From the NCBI RefSeq assembly GCF_945957465.1, contig NZ_CAMFLC010000018.1, forward strand, positions 1 through 64,000: a stretch of DNA of 64,000 bases, in the 5' to 3' direction. The DNA comes from an uncultured Leifsonia sp. (GTDB lineage: Bacteria; Actinomycetota; Actinomycetes; Actinomycetales; Microbacteriaceae). The position numbers and the translations under genes were made by a program. The notes beneath the pieces are model-generated. The model searched no databases. It was not told where the DNA came from and saw only the letters and a program-made list of their open reading frames with translations. This document shows positions 8,884 through 18,198 of this stretch, piece after piece; position 1 is the stretch's first letter; each line of letters opens with the position of its first letter.

Positions 8884-9531
8884 GTGTTCACCGGAATCAT
8901 CGAAGAGCTGGGCGAGATCACCGCCGTCGAGCGCGTCGCCGACGCCGCCAGGATCACCGTGCGCGGCCCCCTCGCCGTCAGCGACGCAGCGCACGGAGAC
9001 TCCATCTCGGTGAGCGGCGTCTGCCTCACCGTGATCGGTCAGGACGAGGACTCCTTCACCGCCGATGTGATGGCCGAGACCCTCGCCATGAGCACCCTCG
9101 ACGGCGTGCAGGCCGGGCGCCGGGTGAACCTCGAGCGCGCCGCCCGGGTCGGCGACCGGCTCGGCGGCCACATCGTGCAGGGGCACATCGACGGCACCGC
9201 CACCGTGCTCTCGATCGAGGACGGCAGCGCCTGGCGCGTCGTGCGGCTCAGCCTGGACCCGGAGCACGCACCGCTCGTCGCCCGCAAGGGCTCGATCGCG
9301 GTGGACGGCGTCTCCCTCACCGTGAGCGATGTCGGCGGCGGGCGGGAGGACGGCTGGTTCGAGGTCTCGCTCATCCCCGAGACGCTGACCGCCACCACCC
9401 TGGGCGACCGCCTCCCCGGCGACCGCGTGAACATCGAGACCGACATCCTCGCCCGCCACGTCGAGCGGATGCTCGCGCTCGAACCCGCGCTGACGGAACG
9501 CCGGACGCTGACAGAACGGAGTGCGTCATGA
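8884..9531 (+). CDS. ribE: Riboflavin synthase, alpha chain
   Basis: 215 residues from a GTG placed immediately after the ribD stop. Two lumazine-binding repeats are visible, beginning MFTGIIEELGEI and, in the second half, GGHIVQGHIDG. The enzyme dismutates two 6,7-dimethyl-8-ribityllumazines to riboflavin and a pyrimidine. Its stop overlaps the ribBA start by ATGA, so the two are translationally coupled. Length is normal. Confidence 0.96.
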   Translation: MFTGIIEELGEITAVERVADAARITVRGPLAVSDAAHGDSISVSGVCLTVIGQDEDSFTADVMAETLAMSTLDGVQAGRRVNLERAARVGDRLGGHIVQGHIDGTATVLSIEDGSAWRVVRLSLDPEHAPLVARKGSIAVDGVSLTVSDVGGGREDGWFEVSLIPETLTATTLGDRLPGDRVNIETDILARHVERMLALEPALTERRTLTERSAS

Positions 9532-10826
9532 CCCTCGCCACCATCCCGGAGGCCCTCGCCGAGCTGCGTGCGGGACGGCCTGTCATCGTGGTCGACAACG
9601 AGAGCCGCGAGAACGAGGGCGACGTGGTCATCGCCGCTGAACTCGCCAGCCAGGAGTGGATCGCGTGGACGGTCAAGAACTCGTCCGGCTTCATCTGCGC
9701 CCCGATGACGAACGAGATCGCCGACCGCCTCGAGCTCCCGGTCATGGTCGCGAACAACGAGGACGCCCGCGGCACCAACTACACGGTGAGCGTCGACGCC
9801 GCCGACCGGCTCTCGACCGGCATCAGCGCGGCCGACCGGTCGCACACCCTGCGGGTGCTCGCCGACGCGGAGTCGACGCCGGCCAGCCTGCACCGGCCGG
9901 GCCACATCCTGCCGCTGCGCGCGGTGGACGGCGGCGTGCGCGAGCGCGACGGCCACACCGAGGCGTCGGTCGACCTCCTGAAGCTCGCCGGCTTGACGCC
10001 GGTCGCAGCCATCGCCGAGATCGTCGCCGACGACGGCGAGATGATGCGCCTGCCCGGCCTGCTCGAGCTCGGCGAGCGCGAGGGCGTCCTGGTGATCACC
10101 ATCGAAGCGCTCATCGGCTACCTGCAGGAGTTCCACTGCGACCAGCGGCTCGCTTCGCCGACGCCGATCCCCGAGTCGTCCCGCGTCATCTTCGAGGTTG
10201 AGACGACGGTGCCGACGGTGCACGGGTCGTTCCGGATGCGGGCGTACCGCGACCGGATGACGGGCGCCGACCACGTGGCGATCGTCTCCGGCGACCCCCG
10301 CGCAGAGGGCACACTCGTTCGCGTGCACTCGGAGTGCCTGACCGGCGAGGCCTTCGGGTCGCTGAAGTGCGAGTGCGGGCCACAGCTCGACGCGGCGCTC
10401 GACACCATCCAGCGCGAGGGCGGCGTGGTCGTCTACCTGCGCGGCCACGAGGGTCGCGGAATCGGCCTGATCAACAAACTGCGCGCCTACAAGCTGCAGG
10501 AGGACGGCCTCGACACGCTCGACGCCAACCTGGCCCTCGGGCTGCCGATCGATGCCCGCGACTACGGCGCGGCCACGGCGATCCTGCAAGACCTGGGCAT
10601 CGAGTCGGTGCGCCTGCTGACCAACAACCCCGAGAAAGTCCGCCAGCTGGAGGAGCACGGCATCACCGTCGACGAGCGTGTTCCGCTCATCGTCGGCGTC
10701 GGCGTCTTCAATGAGGGGTACCTGGAGACCAAGCGCGACCGCATGGGTCACGTGATCGACGACATCGACCCGCAGGACGGGTCGGACGGCACTGCTGCGG
10801 TGGCAGCGGAGAGGACAGCACGATGA
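9528..10826 (+). CDS. ribBA: DHBP synthase / GTP cyclohydrolase II fusion
   Basis: 432 residues in two domains. Residues 1-205 are 3,4-dihydroxy-2-butanone-4-phosphate synthase ([32 protein letters not shown]). The remainder is GTP cyclohydrolase II with zinc cysteines in [17 protein letters not shown] and the catalytic [11 protein letters not shown]. It supplies both entry compounds of riboflavin synthesis. The start overlaps ribE and the end overlaps ribH, each by 4 bp. No domain is degenerate. Confidence 0.97.
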   Translation: MTLATIPEALAELRAGRPVIVVDNESRENEGDVVIAAELASQEWIAWTVKNSSGFICAPMTNEIADRLELPVMVANNEDARGTNYTVSVDAADRLSTGISAADRSHTLRVLADAESTPASLHRPGHILPLRAVDGGVRERDGHTEASVDLLKLAGLTPVAAIAEIVADDGEMMRLPGLLELGEREGVLVITIEALIGYLQEFHCDQRLASPTPIPESSRVIFEVETTVPTVHGSFRMRAYRDRMTGADHVAIVSGDPRAEGTLVRVHSECLTGEAFGSLKCECGPQLDAALDTIQREGGVVVYLRGHEGRGIGLINKLRAYKLQEDGLDTLDANLALGLPIDARDYGAATAILQDLGIESVRLLTNNPEKVRQLEEHGITVDERVPLIVGVGVFNEGYLETKRDRMGHVIDDIDPQDGSDGTAAVAAERTAR

Positions 10827-11308
10827 GCGGAGCAGGAGCCCCGAAGACGACCGAGGCCGTGGACGGCCGCGGCCTGAAGGTCGTGATCGTCGCCGGCGCC
10901 TGGCACGAGCGGATCACCGACGGTCTGATCGCCGGGGCGACCCGCACCCTCGAGGCCGCCGGGGCGGACTACTCGCTCGTGCGCGTGCCCGGCAGCTTCG
11001 AGCTCCCGGTCGTCAGCAAGGCGGCCCTCGAGTCCGGCGCCGACGCCGTGGTCGCCCTCGGCGTGATCATCCGCGGCGGCACCCCGCACTTCGAGTACGT
11101 GTCGTCGGCGGCGACGGACGGCTTGACCCGGGTCGCGCTCGACACCGGCAAACCGGTCGGCTTCGGCGTCCTCACGCTCGAGGACGAGGCTCAGGGCATC
11201 GACCGGGCCGGCCTTCCCGGGTCGAAGGAGGACAAGGGCGAGGAGGCCGCGTTCGCGGCGCTCGCGACGGCGATCACTCTGCGGGAGTTGCGCGGCGCCG
11301 TCCGCTGA
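10823..11308 (+). CDS. ribH: 6,7-dimethyl-8-ribityllumazine synthase
   Basis: 161 residues, the last gene of the rib operon, starting in a 4-bp ATGA overlap with ribBA. It shows the family's PGSFELP loop, [14 protein letters not shown] with the catalytic His, and GFGVLT near the end. It condenses 5-amino-6-ribitylaminouracil with dihydroxybutanone phosphate and forms icosahedral or pentameric shells. A convergent gene begins its end 23 bp later. Confidence 0.97.
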   Translation: MSGAGAPKTTEAVDGRGLKVVIVAGAWHERITDGLIAGATRTLEAAGADYSLVRVPGSFELPVVSKAALESGADAVVALGVIIRGGTPHFEYVSSAATDGLTRVALDTGKPVGFGVLTLEDEAQGIDRAGLPGSKEDKGEEAAFAALATAITLRELRGAVR

Positions 11309-11331
11309 GCAGCGGTGTGCTGGTCTGGGGG

Positions 11332-11793
11332 CTACGGCTTCCAGACCATCAGCACCACGACGGCGACCAGCAGCAGGCTCGCGACACCGGAGCCCGCCGC
11401 GATGGCGGGATAGCGGGAAGGCTCGGCCTGCCCCGCCTCGCCGGCCCGGCCCGCCTCGGCACCCCGGATCGCCTCGGCGGCACGGCGCATCGTCGGCACG
11501 ACCAGGAACAGGGTCAGTCCGAGCGCGATCACATAGAGGATGAGCGACCACAGGATCCACGGCGTGGTGATGCTCAGGCCGTACTTCTTGTCGGCCAGCC
11601 CCATCACGCCGAAGCCGAAGAACACCACCAGCAGCGACAGCAGCGAGATCAGGTTCGTCGACTTCGCCAGCACCTCCACCTGTCCGGCGTTGCCCGCGCG
11701 GACGGCGCGCATCGCCGTCATCGGGAGGATGGCCATCGGACCCACGATGAACACGGCGGACACGACATGCAGCACGGCGAAGAGTGTTTCCAT
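11332..11793 (-). CDS. Predicted four-helix membrane protein, DUF2269-like
   Basis: 153 residues with four hydrophobic segments at roughly 4-24, 46-68, 78-100 and 130-150. The N-terminal METLFAVLHVVSAVFIVGP and the PTMRRA turn before a variable Gly/Ala/Glu linker resemble DUF2269-type integral membrane proteins. No catalytic motif is visible and no function is assigned. It is convergent with ribH and divergent from the MFS gene, so it is probably transcribed alone. Confidence 0.7.
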   Translation of the reverse strand: METLFAVLHVVSAVFIVGPMAILPMTAMRAVRAGNAGQVEVLAKSTNLISLLSLLVVFFGFGVMGLADKKYGLSITTPWILWSLILYVIALGLTLFLVVPTMRRAAEAIRGAEAGRAGEAGQAEPSRYPAIAAGSGVASLLLVAVVVLMVWKP

Positions 11794-11953
11794 GCCCTCA
11801 GCCTACCGATCGGCCGGATTCGGCCGCGTCACCCCTGCCGCATAGGGTGGGAGGGCGCCACAAGCGCCCGTTCCCGTTCTCCCCGCCCGCGCGACGCCCG
11901 ACCGACGCCCACGCTCTGCGGCTGTTCGTCACGTCACCGGAAGTTCTTCACGC

Positions 11954-13351
11954 ATGTCTACGACGGCCTCCGTCACCCCGTCCACCACGCCCGCCAACAC
12001 GCGCGGCCGTGTCATCCTCGCCAGCCTCATCGGCACCTCGATCGAGTTCTACGACTTCTACGTCTACGCCACGGCCGCGGTACTGGTCTTCCCTGCCCTG
12101 TTCTTCACCAGCGAAGACCCGACGACGGCCCTGCTCGCGTCGTTCGCCGTCTTCGGCGTCGCATTCATCGCCCGCCCCGTCGGCTCGATCCTGTTCGGCC
12201 ACTTCGGCGATCGCATCGGACGCAAGGGCACGCTGGTCGGTTCCCTGCTCACCATGGGCATCGCCACGGTCCTGATCGGCTGCCTGCCCACCGCCCAGGT
12301 ACCCGGCTGGGAGTTCTGGGCACCATTCCTCCTGGTCGTCATGCGGTTCTGCCAGGGCCTCGGCCTCGGCGGCGAGTGGAGCGGGGCCGCGCTGCTCGCG
12401 ACGGAGAACGCCCCGGCCGGCAAGCGCGCCGTCTACGGCACGTTCCCGCAGCTCGGCGCTCCCATCGGCTTCATCGTGGCCAACCTGCTCTTCCTCGCGC
12501 TCAGCATGACGATGAGTGCCGAGCAGTTCGCCGCGTGGGGCTGGCGCGTCCCGTTCCTGCTGAGCGCTGTGCTGGTCATCGTCGGGCTGTACGTTCGGCT
12601 CAAGCTCGTCGAGACTCCCGCGTTCCAGAAGGTGGTGGACACCGGTGAGGTCGCCAAGCTGCCTGTTGCACGTGTGTTCCGCACCAGCTGGCGGCAGATC
12701 GTGCTCGGCACGTTCATCATGCTGGCGACCTACGTGCTGTTCTACCTGATGACCGCGTTCACCCTCACGTACGGGACGACCGCAGCGACCCCGGAGGCAG
12801 CGCAGGCCGCGGCGGAGAAGGCCGGCAAGAGCTTCTCCGCGACGGGTTTCGTGGCGGGTCTCGGCTATTCGCGCAACGACTTCCTCGTCATGCTGATCAT
12901 CGGCGTGGTGTTCTTCGGCGTCTTCACACTGGTCGCCGGTCCGCTCGCCGAGCGCTTCGGGCGCCGCAGGACCCTGATCTGGGTGACGATCGGGATCATC
13001 GTCTTCGGCCTCCTCTTCGTGCCGCTGTTCGCGGGCGGGTTCGTCGGCACCATGGCGCTGCTGATCGTCGGCTTCACCCTGATGGGGCTGACGTTCGGGC
13101 CGATGGGTGCGGAGCTGCCCGAACTGTTCCCGACCAACGTGCGCTACACCGGGTCCGCGGTCGCCTACAACCTGTCGAGCGTCCTGGGTGCCGCGGTGGC
13201 GCCGACGATCGCGGTCTGGCTGTGGACCGTGGGCCACGGCAGCACGGTGTTGGTGGGCGTCTACCTGTCGCTCGCCGGTGTGCTCACGCTCGTCGCCCTG
13301 CTGCTCTCGAAGGAGACCAAGGACGTCGACTTCACCGACAACGTGAGCTGA
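11954..13351 (+). CDS. MFS transporter, metabolite:H+ symporter type
   Basis: 465 residues with about twelve membrane helices. Early signature SLIGTSIEFYDFYVYATAA, motif A as GDRIGRKGTLVG after helix 2, and GLGLGGEWSGAALL in helix 4 mark the MHS subfamily (ProP, KgtP, ShiA relatives), which import organic acids or osmolytes with protons. The second motif A is ERFGRRRTLI. The substrate cannot be fixed from sequence. Start is the ATG with a weak GGAAG upstream. It ends 21 bp from the convergent ABC permease gene, with a CCCCGAGGGG stem between. Confidence 0.9.
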   Translation: MSTTASVTPSTTPANTRGRVILASLIGTSIEFYDFYVYATAAVLVFPALFFTSEDPTTALLASFAVFGVAFIARPVGSILFGHFGDRIGRKGTLVGSLLTMGIATVLIGCLPTAQVPGWEFWAPFLLVVMRFCQGLGLGGEWSGAALLATENAPAGKRAVYGTFPQLGAPIGFIVANLLFLALSMTMSAEQFAAWGWRVPFLLSAVLVIVGLYVRLKLVETPAFQKVVDTGEVAKLPVARVFRTSWRQIVLGTFIMLATYVLFYLMTAFTLTYGTTAATPEAAQAAAEKAGKSFSATGFVAGLGYSRNDFLVMLIIGVVFFGVFTLVAGPLAERFGRRRTLIWVTIGIIVFGLLFVPLFAGGFVGTMALLIVGFTLMGLTFGPMGAELPELFPTNVRYTGSAVAYNLSSVLGAAVAPTIAVWLWTVGHGSTVLVGVYLSLAGVLTLVALLLSKETKDVDFTDNVS

Positions 13352-13372
13352 ACAGCTCCCCGAGGGGCACGT

Positions 13373-14203
13373 TCAGTCGAGGAAGAGCGCGCGGAGGCGC
13401 CGGGTCGTCAGGACCAGGCCGAGCGCGATCATGACGGCGAAGTACAGCACGTGCCAGAGCATCCCGGGGTCGACGGCGCCGGTGGTGAGGCCGCGGACCA
13501 GCTCGACGCCATGCCAGAGCGGCAGCGCCATGATGATCTTCTGGATCCAGTCCGGATAGACCGTGATCGGATAGAACGTCGCCGAGAGCAGGAACATCGG
13601 CAGCAGGATGAAATTGATCCAGTCCATCTGCTGGAAGGTCTTCATGTAGCTCGTCACGCCCATCCCGAAGCTCGCGAAGCCGAATGCGATGAGGAGGACG
13701 GCAGGCAGGGCGAGCAGCGCCCACCATGACAGGTTGAGCCCGAGCGCCTGCATCACGATCATGAATCCGGCCGCGTAGAGCGCGCCGCGGAGCAGCGCGA
13801 GGAGGATTTCCCCGAGCGCGACGTCGAGCGGCCCGAGGGACGTCGACAGCATCCCCTCGTAGAGCTTGGCGAAGTGCATCTTGAAGAACACGTTCCAGGT
13901 CGAGTCGTACACCGCGCCGTTCATCGCGGCCGTGGCGAGCAGGGCCGGCGCGATGAATGCCGCGTACGGCACCTGGTCCCCTCCGGCCGTGGTCACGTCC
14001 CCGACGAGCTCGCCGAACCCGATGCCCAGCGACAGCAGGTAGAAGATCGGCTCGAAGAAGCCGGACACGATGACCAGCCAGTTCGTGCTGCGCGTCGCCG
14101 ACCAGCCGCGCTGCATCACCGAGCGGGCGTTGCCCGCGTAGAGCGCGCGCAACGGGCGCGCCCGCGACACGGCGGCGGTGAGCGGATCGCGCGTGGTGGT
14201 CAC
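13373..14203 (-). CDS. ABC-2 type permease, second of pair
   Basis: 276 residues with six membrane segments and the ABC2_membrane pattern (FEPIFYLLSLGIGFG, AFIAPALLATAAMNGAVY). The GTG start overlaps the stop of the upstream permease gene by GTGA and has GAGGAGG before it. With its neighbours it forms a Drr-like exporter of one ATPase and two different permeases, the architecture of daunorubicin-type and polyketide antibiotic exporters. Substrate unknown. Confidence 0.9.
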   Translation of the reverse strand: MTTTRDPLTAAVSRARPLRALYAGNARSVMQRGWSATRSTNWLVIVSGFFEPIFYLLSLGIGFGELVGDVTTAGGDQVPYAAFIAPALLATAAMNGAVYDSTWNVFFKMHFAKLYEGMLSTSLGPLDVALGEILLALLRGALYAAGFMIVMQALGLNLSWWALLALPAVLLIAFGFASFGMGVTSYMKTFQQMDWINFILLPMFLLSATFYPITVYPDWIQKIIMALPLWHGVELVRGLTTGAVDPGMLWHVLYFAVMIALGLVLTTRRLRALFLD

Positions 14204-15045
14204 TTGTTCAGCCTCCTCGCGGCGATGCGCCGCGCCCGCCGCCAGAAGACGACGAACAGCGCGGCCAGGTAGACCACGTGCACGAGTGTGAGCCACAGCG
14301 GCTCGGCGTAACCGTACGCGAACACGCGCGCGAGCTCCGTGGAGTGCCAGAGCGGCGAGATCCAGCCGATCCATTGCAGAGCGGGCGGCATCGTCGCCAG
14401 TGGGAAGAAGGTGCCGGAGAACAGGGTCATCGGCAGCAGCACGAACCGCATCAGCATGGCGATCTGGCCGGTGTCCTGCTCCAGCGTCGCGACGTACGCC
14501 ATGACCGGTGCGCCGAAGGCGAGGCCGCCGAGGGTCGCGACCAGGATCGCCAGCCACCCCCACGGGCTCGGCACGGCGCCGAACAGCAGCATGAAGCCGT
14601 AGTAGACGATGCTCGTGCCGAGAAGCCGCGCGACCACCGAGATGACGACGCCGTCGATGATCTGCCCGGCGGAGATCGGGGAGGCGCTGATCCCGACGAA
14701 GGTCGGGTTCCACTTGAACCCGAGCATCACCGGGTAGGTGAACTCCTCGCAGGCCACGGTGACGCCGGCGGTGCAGAGCAGCGCCGGCGCGACGAACGCC
14801 AGGTAGCTCACGCCGTTCACCGCGGTCGGCCCCAGGTTGGCGCTGACCAGGCTCCCGAGGCCGACACCCATCGCGAACAGATAGAGGAACGGGTTGCCGA
14901 AACCCGTGACCAGCAGGGTCTGCAGATACGCACGCATCACCCGGAACCGGTGCTCCGCGACGTACCAGGCGCCGAAGCGCCGCGGGCGCCTCGCCCCGGC
15001 GAGCGCCGCCTGCGACCCCTCGCCCACAGACGTGGTCGCGCTCAT
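14200..15045 (-). CDS. ABC-2 type permease, first of pair
   Basis: 281 residues, six membrane segments, ABC2_membrane family (NPFLYLFAMGVGLGSLV, YLAFVAPALLCTAGVTVA). Starts with the ATG overlapping the ATPase stop (ATGA) and ends overlapping the next permease, so the three genes are translationally coupled. It is homologous to the second permease but clearly diverged, implying a heterodimeric channel. Confidence 0.9.
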   Translation of the reverse strand: MSATTSVGEGSQAALAGARRPRRFGAWYVAEHRFRVMRAYLQTLLVTGFGNPFLYLFAMGVGLGSLVSANLGPTAVNGVSYLAFVAPALLCTAGVTVACEEFTYPVMLGFKWNPTFVGISASPISAGQIIDGVVISVVARLLGTSIVYYGFMLLFGAVPSPWGWLAILVATLGGLAFGAPVMAYVATLEQDTGQIAMLMRFVLLPMTLFSGTFFPLATMPPALQWIGWISPLWHSTELARVFAYGYAEPLWLTLVHVVYLAALFVVFWRRARRIAARRLNK

Positions 15046-15968
15046 TCGATCAGGCTCCGCCCGGTGAGACGCAGGAACACGTCTTCGAGACTCGACCGGC
15101 GCACGAGGCTCGTGAGCGGGTGGAGGCCGCGCTCCGTCAGCCGAGCGAGCTCGGCCTCCCCGTCGTCGCTGTAGACGAGGATGCGGTCGGGCAGCACCTC
15201 GACCCGCTCCCCGATCCCGTCGAGCCGCGGAGCGACCTCCGCGTTGCGATCGGACCCGAACCGCACCTCGAGGACCTCGCGCGTCGAGTACTGGCGGATG
15301 AGCGAGGCGGGGGTGCCCTCCGCCATGATCGTGCCCTTGTCGACCACGACCAGGCGGTCGCAGAGCTGCTCGGCCTCGTCCATGTAGTGGGTCGTGAGGA
15401 CCAGGGTCGTGCCCTGCTCCTTGAGCCGGAACAGCCGGTCCCACAGGATGTGCCTGGCCTGCGGGTCGAGCCCGGTCGTCGGCTCGTCGAGCAGCAGGAT
15501 GCGCGGGTCGTTGATGAGCGCCCGGGCGATCGTCAGCCTCCGCTTCATGCCGCCGGAGAGATCGTCGACCTTGGCCTTCGCCTTGTCCTCCAGCTGGGCG
15601 AACGCCAGCAGTTCGTCCGCACGCTCGCGCACGCGTGCCGACGGCAGACCGAAGTAGCGCCCGTACACGATGAGGTTGTCACGCACCCTCAGCTCGGTGT
15701 CGAGGTTGTCGGACTGCGGCACCACGCCGAGCTGCGACCGGATCTCCGGACCGTACCGGTCGGGATCGAGCCCGAGGATGCTGAGCGTGCCCGCCGTGCG
15801 CGTCGAGACGGCCCCGATCATGCGCATCGTGGTGGACTTGCCTGCGCCGTTGGGGCCGAGCAGGCCGAACGACTCCCCCGCCTCGACCTCGAAGCTGATG
15901 CCGTCGACGGCCGGGAAGTCGTTGTACTTCTTGACCAGGTCGGTGGCGGTGATGACAGACATCGGCAT
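15042..15968 (-). CDS. ABC exporter ATPase, DrrA/CcmA type
   Basis: 308 residues if started at the first ATG (306 from the second ATG two codons later). Walker A GPNGAGKST, Q-loop GVVPQSDN, signature LSGGMKRRL, Walker B ILLLDEPTTGLD and switch TTHYMDEA are complete. The C-terminal ~80 residues form the regulatory tail typical of DrrA. It powers the two downstream permeases. It is divergent from the ABC half-transporter gene across 124 bp. Confidence 0.93.
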   Translation of the reverse strand: MPMSVITATDLVKKYNDFPAVDGISFEVEAGESFGLLGPNGAGKSTTMRMIGAVSTRTAGTLSILGLDPDRYGPEIRSQLGVVPQSDNLDTELRVRDNLIVYGRYFGLPSARVRERADELLAFAQLEDKAKAKVDDLSGGMKRRLTIARALINDPRILLLDEPTTGLDPQARHILWDRLFRLKEQGTTLVLTTHYMDEAEQLCDRLVVVDKGTIMAEGTPASLIRQYSTREVLEVRFGSDRNAEVAPRLDGIGERVEVLPDRILVYSDDGEAELARLTERGLHPLTSLVRRSSLEDVFLRLTGRSLIE

Positions 15969-16092
15969 AGTCGAGCACTGTATCCCCCTCGTCCGACATC
16001 CGATGCCCCCTGACATCCGCGGTTTCAGCAAACCGGAAGTCCACAGGAAGTACGGTCGAAGAAGCATCCCGAACCCTCTTCGAAGGAACCTC

Positions 16093-18057
16093 ATGAGCAC
16101 CGAGACCAGCGCTCCCCCGCGCCGTCGTTCGCCCTTCGCCCGGCGGGAGGCCGACACCGGGCCGCGCGCCCGGTTCAGCCAGCTCCTCCCGTACCTCCTC
16201 GAGCACCGCGCGGTGCTCTCGTTCGTGGTCGTCCTCAGCGTGCTGGGGGCGGCGGCGAGCCTCGCCCAGCCGCTGCTCGTCAGCCAGGTGATCACGCTGG
16301 TCGGCAAGGGCGAGCCGCTGAACGGGATCGTCTGGGGGCTCGTCGCCCTCGTGGTCGTCTCCGCACTGATCTCCGGCTACCAGCACTACCTCCTGCAGCG
16401 CACCGGCGAGGGCGTCGTGCTCTCGTCGCGCCGCAAACTCGTTGCGCGGCTGCTGCGACTCCCGATCAGCGAGTTCGACACCCGCCGCACCGGCGACCTC
16501 GTGTCGCGCGTCGGCTCCGACACCACGCTGCTGCGCGCCGTGCTCACCCAGGGACTCGTGGAGGCCATCGGCGGCGCCCTCACGTTCATCGGCGCGCTCG
16601 TCGCGATGCTCGTCATCGACCCCGTGCTGCTGGGGCTCACCGTGCTCGTGGTCGCGGTCTCCATCGTCGTCGTCACGCTGCTCTCCGGCCGCATCCGCGT
16701 GGCCAGTCAGAAGGCGCAGACCAAGGTCGGCGACCTGGCCGCCGCGGTGGAGCGGGCGATCAGCTCCGTGCGGACGATCCGCGCGGCCAATGCGACCGAC
16801 CGCGAGATCGCCGCCGTCGACGACGACGCGACCGGGGCGTGGCGGATGGGCATCCGGGTCGCGAAGATCTCGGCTCTCGTGGTGCCGGTGGCCGGCATCG
16901 CGATGCAGGTGTCGTTCCTGGTCGTGCTCGGCGTCGGCGGTTTCCGGGTGGCGAGCGGCGCGATCACCGTCGCCAACCTGGTGGCGTTCATCCTGTTCCT
17001 GTTCATGATGATCCTGCCGCTCGGCCAGGCCTTCGGTGCCATCACGGCGGTCAACTCGGCTCTGGGAGCCCTGGGCCGCATCCAGGAGATCCTCGATCTG
17101 CCGACCGAGGACCAGCACGACCGCGAGATCGCCCCGCTCGCGTTGACCGTCGGTGCGGCGAACGAGGGCCTCGCACCCGACGCCCCCGCCATCGAGTTCG
17201 TGGATGTGAAGTTCGCATATCCGTCGACGCCGTCGCCCGACGGGACGACGGCGCAGGCCGGCACCGCGCCGACGGACACCGAGGCCATCGCCTTCGGCGC
17301 GCTCGCCGGCGCGGATGTGGTGGCCGAGGCGGAGGCGGCCGCCGGGATCGGGGACCCCGCGTCCGCGCCCACTCACGGCGGTGTGCTCCACGGCGTCAGC
17401 TTCCGCGTCCCGCGCGGCAAGCGGACCGCTCTGGTCGGGCCGTCCGGCGCGGGAAAGTCCACCATCCTGGCGCTGATCGAGCGCTTCTACGACCCGGAGG
17501 CCGGCGAGGTGCGGTTCGGTGGAATGGACGTGCGAACCTTGGATCGCGTCGCCCTCCGCTCGAACATCGGCTACGTCGAGCAGGACGCGCCGGTGCTCGC
17601 GGGCTCGCTGCGCGACAACCTCCGGCTGGCCACGCCGGACGCGACGGACGAGCAGTGCACCGACGTCCTCCACGCGGTCAACCTCACCGAGGTGCTGGAG
17701 CGCAGCGACCTCGGGCTCGATGCCCCGGTCGGCGAGGACGGCATCATGCTCTCCGGCGGCGAGCGCCAGCGGCTCGCGATCGCCCGCGCGCTGCTGGCGG
17801 CACCGCCCGTGCTGCTGCTGGACGAGTCCACGTCCAGCCTCGACGGCCGCAACGAACAGCTGATGCGGGAGGCGATCGACGCGGTGGCGGAGGACCGCAC
17901 CCTGCTGGTGATCGCGCACCGGCTCTCCACGGTCGTCGACAGCGACCAGATCGTCGTGCTCGACCACGGCCGCGTGGTCGGCGTCGGCACCCACTCCGAG
18001 CTCGTCGAGTCCACCCCGCTCTACCGCGACCTCGCCAAGCACCAACTCCTCGTCTGA
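16093..18057 (+). CDS. ABC half-transporter (TMD-NBD fusion) with an insert in the nucleotide-binding domain
   Basis: 654 residues from an ATG with AAGGA upstream. Residues about 35-330 form the six-helix exporter domain; the rest is the ATPase with Walker A GPSGAGKST, signature LSGGERQRL and Walker B LLLDESTSSLD. Between the first beta strand (VKFAYP) and the next (VLHGVSF), about residues 378-428, there is an Ala/Gly/Thr/Asp-rich insert of some 50 residues in a place that is normally a short turn. It probably acts as a homodimeric lipid or drug exporter. Convergent with pckG. Confidence 0.92.
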   Translation: MSTETSAPPRRRSPFARREADTGPRARFSQLLPYLLEHRAVLSFVVVLSVLGAAASLAQPLLVSQVITLVGKGEPLNGIVWGLVALVVVSALISGYQHYLLQRTGEGVVLSSRRKLVARLLRLPISEFDTRRTGDLVSRVGSDTTLLRAVLTQGLVEAIGGALTFIGALVAMLVIDPVLLGLTVLVVAVSIVVVTLLSGRIRVASQKAQTKVGDLAAAVERAISSVRTIRAANATDREIAAVDDDATGAWRMGIRVAKISALVVPVAGIAMQVSFLVVLGVGGFRVASGAITVANLVAFILFLFMMILPLGQAFGAITAVNSALGALGRIQEILDLPTEDQHDREIAPLALTVGAANEGLAPDAPAIEFVDVKFAYPSTPSPDGTTAQAGTAPTDTEAIAFGALAGADVVAEAEAAAGIGDPASAPTHGGVLHGVSFRVPRGKRTALVGPSGAGKSTILALIERFYDPEAGEVRFGGMDVRTLDRVALRSNIGYVEQDAPVLAGSLRDNLRLATPDATDEQCTDVLHAVNLTEVLERSDLGLDAPVGEDGIMLSGGERQRLAIARALLAAPPVLLLDESTSSLDGRNEQLMREAIDAVAEDRTLLVIAHRLSTVVDSDQIVVLDHGRVVGVGTHSELVESTPLYRDLAKHQLLV

Positions 18058-18099
18058 GAGCCGTCAGCACCTCGCGAGTACGCCGATAATCGACGAAAA

Positions 18100-18136
18100 A
18101 CCGCCGAGTACGCAGACAGTCTGCGTACTCGGCGGT
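18100..18136 (-). terminator. Intrinsic terminator of pckG
   Basis: A perfect 17-bp stem (18100-18116 with 18120-18136) closes on a CAG loop. Reading pckG, the stem is followed by UUUUU from the A-run at 18096-18100, so this is a proper rho-independent terminator on the minus strand. On the plus strand it may also stop the ABC gene, though no T-run follows there. Confidence 0.85.
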
Positions 18137-18154
18137 CGCCCGCGGTCAGGAGTC

Positions 18155-18198
18155 GGGCGGTCAGGGGGCGGTCAGAGGGCGGTCAGAGGGCGGTCAGG
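18155..18198. repeat. Four tandem 11-bp repeats over the pckG stop codon
   Basis: Units GGGCGGTCAGR at 18155-18165, 18166-18176, 18177-18187 and 18188-18198 differ only in the last base. Each carries TCA, that is TGA on the minus strand. The pckG stop is in the unit at 18188. Because 11 is not a multiple of three, the four TGA codons cover all three frames. Confidence 0.9.

Noticed and set aside
7531-10751. Long open frames on the minus strand opposite ribD, ribE and ribBA
   Set aside because: Their proteins are rich in Arg, Gly, His, Asp and Val with no recognisable domain, as expected of antisense frames in GC-rich genes; the plus-strand products are complete enzymes behind an FMN riboswitch.
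13349-13376. Terminator between the MFS gene and the ABC permease gene
   Set aside because: CTGAAC/GTTCAG and CCCCGAGGGG can pair, but the stem is interrupted and has no U-run; too weak to annotate.
15969-16092. A regulatory gene between the two divergent ABC systems
   Set aside because: Only 124 bp with no credible open frame; it is just the two promoters.
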